Below, in pieces: positions 46,199-60,723 of a stretch of DNA of 64,000 bases. The position numbers and the translations under genes are program-made. The notes under the pieces are model-generated. The model searched no databases and was not told the origin of the DNA. It saw only the letters and a program-made list of their open reading frames with translations. Numbering within the stretch: position 1 is the stretch's first letter; every line of letters begins with the position of its first letter. This DNA is from Ophiodon elongatus. Taxonomy: Eukaryota > Chordata > Actinopteri > Perciformes > Hexagrammidae. Location: NCBI GenBank assembly GCA_016806645.1, contig JACSYO010002007.1:220001-284000 (forward strand), given 5' to 3'.

Positions 46199-46339
46199 AC
46201 TGCTGCTCCTTTACTTAGCAAATAGTGGTTTGCTGCTATATTTAAATGCTCCGATCATCAACTTTTAGCACCTTTAAAAATATCTAAAATTTTAATTCTT
46301 TGAAAGGCCTCTTAAGTTTGATAAAGTGATATTAAAGCA

Positions 46340-48764
46340 GACGGTTTGTTCACTTTTTATTGCACGATTCAACAGACGTGAGATCCTGCAGAAAAGTGTT
46401 TCAGCACTGCATCAAGAAAAGAAACAAAAACAAAAACATACAACGTCAGAGAAATTGTATGATATTTACAATAGATGCATCACTATTACCACTTATACAT
46501 TATGTACATATTAGTCTCTGGTTTTTACTATGACAGTAGTTACAGAATGAAACCCCTACTCACGTTTACACTTCAGCTCTACAGGGAATTACAGTGCTTA
46601 CAAAAATAACTGGCTGGACTACATTCACTCGACACGGTTCGGATACATACAAAGTCGAAAAACACTCGTACGAGACTCTGTGCACCTCTGGACATGTCCC
46701 ATTCACGCGCCCTGCGGAGAAATGAAAAACACACGAAAAAGGTGCAGTTACGGAAAAAAAAAAAAAAAGGCCGTCTGTACAACTCAAATTTTAGACGTCT
46801 TAGAGGAAGGAAGAAAAAAAAAAAGCACAGATAGTGGCTTTAAAATAAAAAAAAAGTGAGTGATTCAGATTCGAATATGAATATTTTTGTTTTTAAATGT
46901 GTCAGATATGAAAATTTAACAGTTGCAAGAACCGTCTGTAGACTTGGTGTTGCTGGAGAATCATGAACAAAACTCCTAAAAGAGAAACTCACTGACATCA
47001 AATCTAAATGTTCCGTTTGTTTCACGCAAACTGAAACGTGACGTTTTAAAAAAAAAAAAGGACAAACGATCGCGTTTTAATCTGGCTTCTCCAAAAGGTG
47101 AAAGCAAAGAAAAGAGGGAGAGCTTTTTTTATTTTTTGCTCCAACACGCATCTGAAATGGTTTCAAATCTCCGAGTACGGTGGCCCTCTGAGGACATTTA
47201 AGACTTAAGTTTCTAGCTCCAGTCCGGTGGACTCGTCACTTTGAAGTGAAGACCGTAAAAGAACATTTGTTTTCTCACGAGTTCCTCAGCCGTTGGTTTG
47301 ACTTGGGCGATGCAAATGGGATCTGCCGAGTCCCGGTAACTATGGTGACTCCAGAAAAGTTAACGTCAGACTGAAATGTGCCGTACTCGTAGGTTTCTCG
47401 ACCCTCTTTGTGGCGCTTCATGTCGAGTACAAATATAAAAACAACGTGATCGGATGTTTGCCAGCGCGCCGTTAGCCTGAGTTAAAGTCGTCAACAACAA
47501 GCAGGATGTAGTTTGAGAACTCCTGAGAATAAAAAAAAAAAAGATGAGTTCAGTCTTTTAAATCACTAAATGATTTTTTATCATCAATTTAAAAAAAAAG
47601 CCTGTTCCTTCCAAATGGGAATCTGATTGATGTGTTTATCTATCAATCTTTGTCCCTCAGACTTCTGATACTTCAATAAAAAAAGGTCAGGACTCAAAAC
47701 TCGACTTTATAAAAAAAAATAATAAAAAAAAAACAAACAAAAAAAAAAAACGTTCCAGAAACTGTCAACGAGCACGACGGACCGATGAACCTCCCGGTAG
47801 TGTTTTAATGTCAGACGGAGCTTTAAGAGCGAACCCCCGCTATATAATACTCTTTAACCCCTCGTCAGGACAGGCGGGTCGATTGACAGTCGTTCAGCAG
47901 CCTGACACCCAAACTAAATAAAATAAAATAAAATAAAGTGGAGAGAAATCATTCGAATCTAAACAGTAAAACTGAGCTAAAACAAAATAACAGGTTGTAA
48001 AATAGCAAAGAAATGTCTACAGTTAAACGTAACCTACGGCTACAAAACAGAGGCCTATCTATAGTGTCTTGGTGTTTTGATATTAAATCTGACATATATA
48101 TACTATATATATATATAAAAAAATAAAAACATTTGGCAACCTGTTTGATGTCTCACACGATTCCAGTAATCATAATTTTGGTCTTTGATATACACATATA
48201 TAGATATAGCTATAAAACTCTGCTGTCTAAAGGGCGTGACGCTGCTGCTCTGTTTTATTTCAAGCTGATTCTGTTTCTTTTCTGCAGATATCAACTGGTT
48301 ACTTTCGTTAATCTAGAAATCATAAAAAAAAAGAAGAAAAAAAGAACAAAACTAAAATTTTAAAAACGGGCAGTTTGTTTGGTGGGAGAATGACAGTAGA
48401 AATCCAGAAGCCGAAGTTTCCAGACCTTTCGCTCGGCTGCTGCTTTGTGCGTCACCACAGGTGGGTCGCCTCGGTGCAGACGAGGGGGAAAACAAAATAA
48501 AAGTGAGGATGTTTGGGGAAAAAACTGGTTTAAGTGGCGAGCTGGAGGCCGCTGGCGAGCATGCGAGAGATGAGCGGCTTTCCCTGATGATGAAGATGTA
48601 CAGTGCCTTGATTGGTGTGACCGTGGGAGACATTATTACGTGGAGGGAGGGAGGGGGAGGGAAGGAGGGAGGGAGGGGGGGTTATGTTTGTTCATGAACT
48701 TGGAAGCAGGCGTCAAAGAGTCTAGTTTGGTCTTTTGGCTCTCCGAGGAGGTCAAAGGTCACTT
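46340..48764 (-). other. nsd2: nsd2 3' UTR (inferred)
   Basis: Downstream of the nsd2 stop there is 2.4 kb of repeat-poor sequence with homopolymer A/T tracts and no other gene. A canonical AATAAA lies at 46361-46356 on the minus strand, suggesting cleavage near 46340. The extent is inferred; earlier polyadenylation is possible. Confidence 0.5.
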
Positions 48765-49892
48765 TTAGGCCTCTGCTGCTTTCCTCTTGGAGCGTTTTGT
48801 TTTCGCTTCGGCTCCGTCCGCCTTCCTGGAGCCTTTGGGTGGACGGCTGCCGGCGGCGGCAATGGCGACGGGGATCTTCGCGGTCGCGGTCGCCTGAGCG
48901 CTGACGCCCTGATCCGGGTGGTTCGGCCCCTCCAGCTCCTCGTGCTCCTGGCAGCACAGCTGTCCCGTGGGGGGCCAGGAGCGCAGCGCCCCCTCCTGGT
49001 GAGCCTTGCAGAAGGAGTTGGGGCAGAGCTGGCAGAAGGCCTCGGAGTTTTTCCCGCAGACGTCACAGTGGTGCCAGGGGCAGTCCCAGCGGCCTGCGGG
49101 GAGGAGGACGGAGGACACCAAGTTTAGAACACATCATACTGAACCTCAAGTATTTTATCTAAAAGTTATACTCCTGATATGCAGATACATAAATAATAAA
49201 CCTAAATAAACCTAACATAAAGTAGTGAACAAATTAGAAGGCTGTGATTTTATGTCTTTACAATCAAGAATGTATTTTTTGTAAAATGTTTTAGAAAGCC
49301 CTTTGAAGCAGGTATTTGATGACTCATTAGCAAATGTTGCAATAACAATAAGGTACGTAGAAAATAAATGAAAATCTTTAAATTTGAAATACACATCCAC
49401 GGATTTGTTAATCGTTTTTTTTTGTGTGCAAATGCATGTTTTATGTTAACCACATGACTGAGGTTTGGGTTAACAGGAAGAATGAATGAATATCCATCCA
49501 TCCATACATACATCCATCCATCCATACACACACACACACACACACACTTAGAGGTTTGAGTTCTGTTTCTTATTGATAAGCAGTAAAGAAAAATTCTATT
49601 TATAGACATACGGAGGCAGACAGAAAAAAACATGCCGCTTTCCTTCTGGTTGCGAGCGGTGCATATCTGCGTCTTACTGCCAGCGTTTCTTACCGAAGGG
49701 TCTCTTGGTGAGGTTCAGGCAGGTCAGGTGATACGCTTTGGTGCAGGTCTTCTTGCCGCAGAGCACCAGCTGCCCTCCGTCTCCGCAGCGGAAACAGTCG
49801 TCGTCGGACTTCTTCTTGCCCTCGGTTTTCCTCCTTTTATACTTTCTCTTCAACCGCTTGGCTTTCGGCTCGGCCGTCGGGCCGTTTGAGTT
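48765..49892 (-). CDS. nsd2: NSD2 C-terminal PHD-C5HCH module (exons 20-21)
   Basis: Exon 20: basic KRLKRKYKRRKTEGKKK then DDCFRCGDGGQLVLC and CTKAYHLTCLNLTKRPFG. Exon 21: GRWDCPWHHCDVCGKNSE, FCQLCPNSFCKAHQEG, QLCCQEH, then a lysine-rich tail ending RSKRKAAEA and TAA at 48767-48765. The last zinc residues follow the NSD2 pattern rather than NSD3's CPWHQCDEC. The stop precedes the inferred long 3' UTR. Confidence 0.95.
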
Positions 49893-52800
49893 CTGCAGAG
49901 GAGACGGCAGGTGGGGATAAATCTGATCAACGGGTTTTCTTCATCACAAGGGGAGGGGGGGGGGGGTTAAAGTTCATCTTCTAAACGCAAGAAAGAAAAT
50001 GGATTCACTCAAAACTCCTCCTGTGAGGTTGTAATTAACTGTTAAACGTCTCTAAACTTGTCTCAAAACACTCGACTCAAGTCTTTCAAACTGCCAGAAA
50101 AACCCGGACATGATCTCCGATCCAAAAACATACCGCCAATTAAATAAACACAATTTGCATTAACGTCCCAAAAAACACAACTTAAATCTAATAACGAACC
50201 TACAGCTGATTATAAAGCTCACCTTGGGTCGATCACCAAGAAAACCGCTGCAGTTGGGAGCACCGCAGCGACAGACGGTCTTCTCATTCCCGAGGCAGTC
50301 GAGGTTATAATTGAAGGTCAGCTCCGTGCCTGAAATACAAAAAAAAAAATATATATATATATTTATGAGAACATATTCTGGCCTCAAAGATCAGATTGTT
50401 GGATTGTGAAAGCAACGTGTAGACGAAGCCCCCGACGGTCTCGTTTCCAACTCCTCACCCGCTGGGATGTCACAGACGGCGAACAAACCGACCCGCGTGT
50501 CGCCGTTCACCGTCCACTTCTGCGTCTCGCAGTTGGGCTGACAGCTGTGGTTCATGAAGCGAGAGTAGTTCCCCTTCGGACCGGCGTCAATGATCCGGTC
50601 CTTAAAGAGGGGAGAGGAAGTGCCTCCAAATCAATTTATAGCTTTTACAATTCATAGATTACTTTCTTGTACCAACATTACAACACAACTACGACCTAAT
50701 TAACGTTGTCATATTATTCACATCATTAGCTTTAAAACAGATGTATTTGTGGTATTGACTCCTGTAATGCTACAGTTGCTCATCATGTAACACTCCCAAT
50801 GCAACACCATTCTGTTGATCTCGCTCCCGAGTGGAAACGGCAGCGCTGACAGTAAACAGCGCCCCGACACACTGCGGAGCCACGGCACACTGCGGAGCCA
50901 CGGCTGAAGACGGCTAAAGACGGCTAAAGACGGCTAAAGGCGGCTAAAGCGCGTCCAGCCTCCGCCTGGTCACCGACCTTGTCGATGGTGAGCATGTAGA
51001 AGTCCGTGATGTTGTTCTCGTGGGCGTACTTGATCCTCGCCCTGCACTCCTCCTCGTCGATCAGCTCTCCGATGTACTCGTTCACAAACTCGCCCTGTTT
51101 GAGAAACCAGACCAGCGACGTGTTGATATTAGAAATGAGCCCGGTGTTGTTGCTACAGAGCCTTTTTAAAGTTTTATTGTTTTACATCAATAATCAAAAA
51201 GGGGATTTATTTTGGCTTTTGTGACACAGATCGGGAAAAATACCCTTTAATGAATTGAAAACTAAACTAAACTGAAATACGCACTGAATATGAGCCTGAT
51301 CATCTCTTTTTTTTGTAACTTATTGAGCTCTGAGTAAATGAGCTTTAATTATAATTTTTTTCTTTCGACAAAAATATTTCTTACAGCCAAACCGATAAAG
51401 GATTTTTTTTTTATTGAAGTTTAAAAATAAAAATAAAATAAATCCAAAAATTAGGGAATTATTATCATAAATTAACATTTTTTGATAATCTTCCCTTAAA
51501 TATATTTTGTAAATATAATTAAAGATGAACTTTAATTTCTGTACGTTCATTTCTTGCCATATGCGATACAGATACACCGGCAAGGAGCCTGGCTGATTCA
51601 TCCAATTTCAAGCGATTAAAATATGGATTTGCACAAAAACAAAAAGTTCCAGAAAATATTAGATTCCTGCACGTGTTCACGACGAAGACACAACTGAGAT
51701 GATGTTTTTTTTTTTTTTAAATCTATTAGTCAAACCATAAATATCAACATCTTCAACTTTTCAGAACAAATGTCCCAAATGAAAATAGACGTATGAGACG
51801 AATCTTCCCCCGATAGTTTGCACATTTGCCCCAGACATCGGCCTCTCGCCTCACCTTCTTGATGTCCCGGAGAGAGATCAGGCCCCAGCCTTTGCCGGGC
51901 GTCTTGATGATCTTGGTCTCCGGGTAGAGGCGCTTGGTGAAGTCCTGGTTACAGCAGCGCTCCCCGCTGGGACACACCTGAGGGTGGCACTCGTACTGCA
52001 GCATGCGGTTCAGACACTCGGACTCGAACCCGCACGGCCTCTCATCGGTCGGCTTACAGTTGCACTTGGGGATCTCGGAGACGTCCGCGGTGTAGACCTG
52101 AACTTTACCGAAGGGTTTGTTCACCTGAAAGGAGACAAAACACAGAGTTACAGAGGATAACGTTCATCTGTTCTGGAGGGTATGAAGGTAAATTAGTAAT
52201 AATTCATTCTTTAATATAGAGTAAACTCTTCATACGTATGACCTGGATATTTGGGTTGGTCACTTTCAAAATGAATACAAAGAGACAAAAGCAAATATGG
52301 ACACTTTTAGATTTCACACCTTGATGAATTTATATGGGGGAGGCTTTCGGCTGTTCTCTTGTGCTTCCTTGGCCTCTCGCTTAATTTTTATCTCCTTGAA
52401 TCGAGCTTCGGCCTCCAGCAGAGCTGAGGAAACAAGACAGCGTAGAGGCTCAATACATTTCAATACATCTCAGTAAACATTCAGCTCAACATGATGCTCA
52501 ACAGTGAAAATTCAAAACTACTCCAAATCTGAAAACATTTAAATTACAACATGTCTTTATCTTCTTTTTGACATGTTAAACAATTGTTTTAGACAAAACT
52601 TGCCTACTGTATATGATGCTTAAGAGTCCTGATGTCAAATATAATTATAAAATTTCCTTTTAAGTGTACATAAACTCACACTGTAAATGTAAAACTCAAA
52701 AGAAGTTTCATGACTCATTAATTGATTACAGAAAGGGCCTATGAATTGTTTTTTCTTTTTTTAGGAGGTAGTCTATATCTTCACCGTTCTTGAAGACTTT

Positions 52801-55800
52801 GCCGATGCCGGTCCTCTGGTGCTTGCTGCCCCGGTCTCCCTCCATGTACGGAAACACTCGGCCCTGGTGAGTCCAGAAGTAGTCCTTGGAGCCGAAGAAG
52901 AAGACCGGGAACTCTCCGATCTCGTGGCGAAGGTGCTGGATGTTGGTGGGGATGTTTCTGGGGTGGTGGATCTCTGCGGGCCACCATCTGAGGCGGATAA
53001 AAAAGAAAAGAAAAAAGAGGTGTGAGCTGAGGTCACAGTGGAGAACGACACAGTACCGAATCAGGGATCCGTCTCTGACCTGTATGTTCCCAGTTTGACC
53101 CATATGATGTCTCGGTATTTGGGTTTCTTTCCGGCCCGGCAGTCGTTGCAGAACCAGCTCCCATCAGGCATTGCGATGTTCAAGCAGTCGGGGTGAAAAG
53201 CGGCAGGACAGGACTCGCAGCACAGCAGCTGCCCTCCTGCAACAAGAACAGCTCAAACGTTTAGGGACCAGTCAGAAGCATCGAAGCTGCTGAGAGAGCT
53301 CCAATTTACAGTTGAGTCATCTGAGTACGGGTGATAAAAACTAGCACAATAAAACTCTGACTAGCAGACACAAACACTGCCACGTACCCACTCGTACGCA
53401 CCCACCCACCCACACCCACACACACTGTGTGTTTTAGTTGTGAGGCTGAGAGGATAAAGTGAGAGGACTGGTACTAGTGGCTCAGAGGCATTTACATGGC
53501 GTTTTGAATTATTATAATTATTATATCATTTTTATCCCTTTTAAAAATCACAATACCAGTCATATTGTGCACGTATTTAACAATATATGCAAAGATAATC
53601 AATTTCTTTGTAATTCACAAATCTCACAATCCAATCGCCTTTAGTTCCTGCCAAACGAAATATGAAGCGTGCTCACGTAAGCTTGTACCAACCGGCTTCA
53701 ACCAGTAATATCAATCTGAAACTTTGAGCGAGGTGCGAGTGAAGCGAACCACAACATCGTCCTCTGTAGAGCCACTTTTTAGGGGTCCAATCAAATGCGA
53801 AGGCTTTTATTTAAATCCCTCTTGTGCTTGTACATCACTCAAATATTCTGGGGAATACGTCACAGTACAGCAGCTAAAGACGCTCTTACTTTCTTTTCAC
53901 TGGGACTTTAAATCTTACTCGACAAACTCTGGAGTTCAGCCCTTCCTCTGTTTCAGACTTGGCCCACACTTTGTTGCTCCGTTCTCTATTGAGCTATTAC
54001 ATCATATTAAAGCAGAGTCTCCTGCCACTTCGCCTGCAATAAAAAAAAAAACTGCTACTACGATACGAAATAATACTTTTTTTTTTGCACTGTTTTGTTT
54101 CATTAACATTCAGAAAATAAATTGTTTAACACAGCATATTGTCATAATCTTCAATGAGTGAGACTACTTTCGCTGTCACCTAATAACAAAACTGATCACG
54201 AGCCGAGATGAGTCAGCATCCGTTTGGCAAATCCCCTCGGCTGAACGTGACCCCGAGGGAAACCCTGTGATGACGGGTCTGGATCTACGAGTCAAATTTC
54301 TGTATTTTCCGATTGTATCTAACTTTGTTTAAATAACATATTCAAGTCCCCCAATCAGTCATTTTTCCTAAAGTACCGTCTATTGTTAAAAGTTGTCAAG
54401 ATAAAGCCAGATTTGGAAAACAAAGGGCCATTTATACCCATAACCACCAGCAGGTAACGCCTATGGCGGTTTTAGTGTTAAAAGAAAGTTTTGTATAAAA
54501 CTTGCCTTTTTACAGCTGAAATGTGGTTTTAACACCACAAAAAGAACCTTAAATTGATCATTAAAGTGTCAAATATCGATATATGGCTATTGGAACTGCC
54601 CTTCCTGGTGATAAAATAAGAGCGGTGGCGAACCTTTGGAGCAGACGAAGCACCAGCTGACGTTGACGTGACTGTGGTGGCTGTAGCCCTTCTTGGCGTG
54701 GAAGTGGTTGGTGCAGATGATGGCGGTGTTGGTGACCATCTCGCTGCCCGCGGCCACACACAGGTCACCGACGTGGTACGCGACGGGGCAGCGCAGGCAA
54801 CGCATCAACCTCCCTACAAAACAGGGAGCGAGCGAGACACCAGATTAGACAGACATCCATCACGAGGAGTAGAAGTGACATCAAGACATGTCTGCTGTGA
54901 AAAACTGCGGTTCAGCTATTTTGCTTTAAATCTATAAAACTAGGTGAATTCTGTTTGGGGTCACATCAAGGTCACAAACTAACATGACGTAATCTCACTA
55001 TGTCATACTAAATAGAGAAAGCAGAAAGGAGAATATTTCTTCATCAAGTTCAATCCTTTAGGATATGTGGCCTGGCTTATTGCAGAAATATTCATATTAA
55101 TTCAGCTAGTTTTTAACCTTTAAACTCCATGCTTGTAACTGTGAGGTTCAAATGATAGTTTTATAGCAAACATTTCTGTGTTTCTCAAACTTTTCTGGAC
55201 AATTTGCAGGATAAAATTCTTCTTTTTTTAACCCTAACCCTTTTTTCAGATCCATTCTGAAACTCTCCAAATGTCAGGATGTTGTTGGCTGGATGTGTTT
55301 CCTTTACAGTTATTAAAAGGGTTAGTTGACTCAAAAAGGACTTTCCCACACAGCGAAAAAAAAACAATAAAATTCCATCAGTTGGTATGTAGCTCAACAT
55401 GCCAGAAATGAACAATTTAAGTGCAACTGCCTTCATATAATGATATAACTATGAAAATAAGTGTTCTTAACTTTTGGCAACTAGTGCATTTGATCCTTTA
55501 CAGAGCCCAGAAATTAATTTAAGTCTCACAACCAACAGAACAACTAAATGTAACAGAGTCTCATCTCTGGTGTTGCAGAGCCCTACCTTTGGTGGACTTC
55601 TGCTTGGTGCGGCAGCCGTAGTGGCAGCTCAGGCAGGCGTGAAGCGGGCAGCGGAAGCCCTTGTTGTCGAACACAGTGAGGGGGTTGAGGCGGATGCACG
55701 CCTCGTGGTAAAACCTGCCGCAGTGCGGGACGTGGCAGCGCCGCACAGCGCTGTCCGGCTGCTTACAGGTGAAGCACGAGTGAATTCCTGAGAGGAGAAA

Positions 55801-58800
55801 CAGGAAGGGAACGATAAGAGGAGAGAAGTGTTACAAACGTTACTTCTATTATCACGAAAACTTTACAGACACGACTACAACCAACTCTCAGTCCTCCAGG
55901 TTACTATTCTTGACGGGTAATGATCGGTTAACAAGGGTCAGCTATTGAAATCAGAAAGAATATATACAAAAATGATCAAACCATATGGATAGAACCCCAA
56001 AACTGCAAGAATCTTGCAAATACATGACCTTCAAACTGCTTCAAGCGCAAAACTTAGAGACAATAAGAGAGACAAAGAGGTGGTTTCGCCCCAGATCGAT
56101 TGTTGTTTTCTGGACAAAGTGCGAACGCCTCACCTGTGCTGCACTCTTGACACAGCAGCTTCTCGTCGGGTTTCAATGACAGACCCAGACAGTGGAGGTG
56201 AAACATCCCACAGCATTGGCCTTCACAGGGCACCAAGTCCTCACCAGCCTGCTCACACGTCTGTAGGGAAAAAGAAAATGCAGATATCAAAACATGGGAA
56301 GTGATTGAGACATTTCAGTGCATTTGGACCAAATAAAAGTAAATTATTATTATGTACATATAAAAACACTTTGCCCCGTTTGTATTTAGAAAGAATGGAA
56401 GCAGCATTTTCCCCCAGAAACGTCCGACATCTAAATAAAGAGTCTGTTGCTTCAACTCAAAGACCTACCTGGCAGACAAACTCTTTCTTCCGTTCGCCCT
56501 TCTTTGTGCCGTCTAAGCTGTCACTCGGAGAATCAGGACGTCCTTCACTTCCAGAACCCTGCAGCAAACCACACGTGGTGGATTTTGAATAAATGAGACA
56601 TGAGTCATAAGAATTAGAATTGAATTCACACAATATGCAACATGATAAACAATCAAACGTCTCAAAGATTATGCTTGAAGACAACTTGTACCACTGGTAA
56701 AAAGCATGTGAAATTAAATTAATACTACCCAACTTGCACTGGCAGACTTTCTTTTTAAATAACTGTTTAGCAACACCAATCTGAAGTTCAACCAGATTAA
56801 GATTTGTGGCTCCCGAGCACTTTAAAAGGTTTGTTACTAAATGTCGTCCTAATCTGGGGTTATTCCCCCTCACCTCGGGATAAGGACACGGGGTGACCCG
56901 CCTTCTCTTTGCCTTGGAGGGTGTAGTCTCGTTCTCTCCATCCAGCTTCCTTTTCCTCCTACGCTTTGGTTTCTCTGCGTCTTGGTCTTCTGTGAAGACA
57001 AAAGTGTTTGGACAAAGACAACTAAGTACATTACCAAAAAAAAAAAGAAAGAGATGTTGTGGAGCCCCAGAACAAGACGCAGAGGTTTCAGATGTGAATT
57101 TTGAAGAGCAATGTTGTTCTTCAGTACAGACTAACGAGGTGTTTTACCAGTGAGGAGAGCTTTAGACTTCGTTAGCCTCTTCTTGGTTTCCGTCGAGTCG
57201 TTGACGGTTTTCTTCCTTCTTCTCTGCTTTTTGTCTGTTCCTTCTGAAGTCGAGTCCTGGGAAGGTTTGAAGAAGTGATGAACAAGACTAAATAACACTT
57301 AATTACAAAGTGCTTAATATACAATTTAGTACTGATGTTTAGTAGTAAAAAAGAAAAAACCATGCCACAGCATTTTAAACATAAAATGTCTTGATAAGAA
57401 CACATCTAGCAAGAAATTCTGAGTTTTGGGGGGAAACCTCACCTTTTTTTCTGCATCTTTGCTTGTTTTACGCCTCCTTTTAGGCGGCTGAACTTTGCCT
57501 GCCGTAGCGTCTGTTGGCAACTGTTTAGGAGTCTTCTTTCGCTGCCTCTTGACTAAAAACAAAATTTTAAAAAAAGGTCAAACTCCCCCATTTGGTTCCG
57601 ATTTAGATTTCTCTCACCATGTGCCAAGCACCTAACTGGGCTGAAGAAAATAAAATACATTTTCATACAAACAAAATGACTTATTCCTCTACAGTTTGAT
57701 TGCATGAGAGAATCCCTTTTGCTGCAGCTACGTCAACAAAAAGCTCTTTTCATATTAAAATCAATTATAAAAGTGTTAAAACACATTTTGCAGATTAACG
57801 ACAGACGAGGATTATTAGTATTAGTTGTTGGTTTCCTGTGCTTCGACCATCAGGTATCATTTAAACGGTTGCTATGCTTTGTAACCAGTAATGGAATAAG
57901 CACCCAATGGTCATTAAATAGGTGATCATTTGACAACATTAAAAATCAATACAGAGCATTTTGGATAAATTCCTCCCCGCATTTCTAAACGTCAGGGCTA
58001 TCAAGGATAAACAACGTACTTGTTTTTAGCTCACAACAAAAATGTACCGTCTTTACACAACCAGGGGGGAGAATTCTTGAATATACTGGTCACATACAGT
58101 GATAAATTCCACAATAACCTAACCACTTCACTATTTTACTAGCCACATGTGGCAATTTAAAGCAGCAGACTCCACAGCTCTGGTAAACACATACCAGCCA
58201 TGCCCAGATTTAACCGACCCAGCGTGGGTTTCAACTTTCAACCAACCTGGAACTGAAACTGGAAGTGAGACTGGTTCCGTTATATTGTCTGTCGAAGAAA
58301 CCAGCTTTGGTTTCCTTTTCTTCACGGGATCAGAAGTGTTGTCCGTTGCAGATTTTTTCCGTCTCCTAACTGTATTTGTGGGAGACTGAGCCTGTCTGGG
58401 TCTCCTCTTTTTCCTCTGAGGTATGACTGTTTCAGCTTGTTGATCTGGTGCAGAAGTGGTGGAATCCTATAAAGAAAACAACCAAATTTATCAAATGGCA
58501 TCATCTTAAAAAAGGGCAAAAGCTTTCTGAGGCTGCCAAAATATGATCATAAAATTAGCGTATCAGGGTTCCACAACTGTTTCCGATCGAAAATGCTCTT
58601 TGTATATTCACACCTTGAATTTGTTCCAGAATTTTCTAATTTTAGTGAACATTGAAAGGTTACCTGAAGCTTATTCTTCACAACAGCAGCAGCAATAAAA
58701 TCAGAGTTGTGGGTGGGTCAACGATGAGATTAACTATTTATGTTTGTACCAGAGCTGAAAAGCTGTTTCCTGTGTTTACTTTCCACTTTGGCTGATTTTA

Positions 58801-60671
58801 GAACTTTTCCAAACTTTTAAGACCAATATTGGTAATGTCATACGTTTCCCTGCTCTCCGAACACGTGTCTGCATGAAAATAAATATTTTTTTTGTGTATT
58901 TAAATATACAAAAATTATGCACAAAACAAGCTGTTGAAACATTTTAGTGAGTTGTCCGAACCTGTGAGGCTGTCTGCGGGAGAAGCATTTCTTTGGAAGA
59001 AACTGTGTCTTTCACTTGCTTTTTCGACAGCAAATTAGTTAGATGGCCTTTGCCCCTTCCTCGAAATTCTCCCGAGCTGAGTTTTGTTATGGGTGCTTGT
59101 GTCTTTTTCCCTGTTGAAGTGCTGTCTTGGGACTGAGAGGCGGCCGTGGGGTCGTCGGCGGGGCCCACCAGCAGTGAGGGGAGATCCGGGCTGAGTCTAG
59201 ACTCTGTTTCCTGCTCCATCTCGTTGCTCTGTTTCGGCATCAACTTCTCCAGGATGCAGGGGTTCAGATGAGGCCCGTCATCGTCATACAGAAAAGCGAA
59301 GTTTACCATGCGCTCATCCAGTGACATGCCGAAGGCCTCCTTGGCCTGAATGACGCCCATGTTCCACTGAGCCTGGAGTTTACGGGGCACAGAGGGAGCC
59401 GTCTGCATGGCATCGGGAGAAAATAGCAAGGTTTTACTACAAGTTACAAAAGACATAACACAGTCGTAATGTTTAATCATCGTGTTCAACTGGCGAACAC
59501 ATGTTGCTACCAAGAGAACAGCATTAACAAATACTTGATTTTAAACTGTGGGCAATATTTTAAAACAAAATTACATACTTGATAAACAGCATGTGACAGT
59601 TGGGTAGGAGAGTACTTGATAACAAACGTGGCAAAAAGTATTTGTACTTCCTGTTTCTTGGTGTTTAAAAAACAAAACAAACTTAATGGTTGATGAAGAG
59701 GTCTTAAATTTCTAGAAAGTGGAAGTGTAATCCAAATGAAAAAATCAGGCAATGTTTTAATGTAGCAAGGCTTCTGAGCCAAGTCTTTCTAAAGAGCAGC
59801 AAACCACATCCTCAACAGGCAGGGACATCACGGAGGAGAAGAAGCTGATTTACCCTTTTGTGGATGACACGAGAGGCTGGCTGTTTGTTGCCCTGGCTAA
59901 GCTCCTGGTATTGATCCTCTCCAGTGAAGGACACCATGTTCTTCTCAAAGATGTAGCCTCTCTCTGGGGCGTCTCCAAAATACTGCACATGGAAAAGGGG
60001 GCCCAACCTGCTTTTGACTGCTGAAAAAAGAAACAAGAAAACACAATGAAATTAAATGTATAATGGTATAAAAACACTGATTCCTTAACTTCAACACATC
60101 ACTTAATGCAAATTGATGCAGGTGGTAAAGACTGTTACTCACTTTTCTGTTTCGGTTTGATGTGATTGTTAAATTCTGGGTCTGTGGTCACCATGCAAGG
60201 CCACCAGGGGTACCCTGATACCTTGGTCCAAACCAAATCACCAACAGAAAAACTGATCAGCACAGGGGACTCTTCTGTATCCTCCTCTGTCAACTGTGGG
60301 ACGAGATCAGGCTGGAGAAGAGAAAGAAGAATCAGTTAAATCAATAGTTAAAAATAGAAACTAATTAAGGATCAACACGCTTTCCTTCCTAAAATCAATT
60401 ATGTTTCCACACAGTATTTCAGCATCACTACCAGTATTGGCTAATAATAATAATAATTCACACACAATACATCGAGTCTCTGCAGCTTTCCATTCAAGGT
60501 TAAAGACGCTATATCTCTGTTAGAAAACATTCACTGTTTATTCAGCTGTCCATCGGAGGCCCGATACTGTTTGGTCAAATTTATATGTTTGGTCCTTTTG
60601 TCTTAATATCATCTGTCAGCATAACTGTAGCACATTATTGGGTTCTTGTTAGTCTTCAAACCAGTATGAGC

Positions 60672-60723
<52 letters not shown>

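Larger units (their letters stand above)
43441..46330. other. AT-rich intergenic region
   Basis: No gene is visible. It includes a 57-bp direct repeat at about 44370-44480 (GCTCAATTCCTT occurs twice), TA runs (44527-44690), the long inverted repeat at 44689-44970, degenerate AAAAAGTCATAGTATG repeats at 44975-45370 and the MITE at 46033-46198. Confidence 0.6.

Noticed and set aside
48752..49066. Arg/Pro-rich frames around the nsd2 last exon
   Set aside because: GC-rich shadows of the conserved PHD-C5HCH coding frame.
56457..56873. 138-codon frame upstream of NSD2 exon 9, considered as the missing HMG exon
   Set aside because: No HMG-box residues, and only the last 30 codons match NSD2; the rest is intron.
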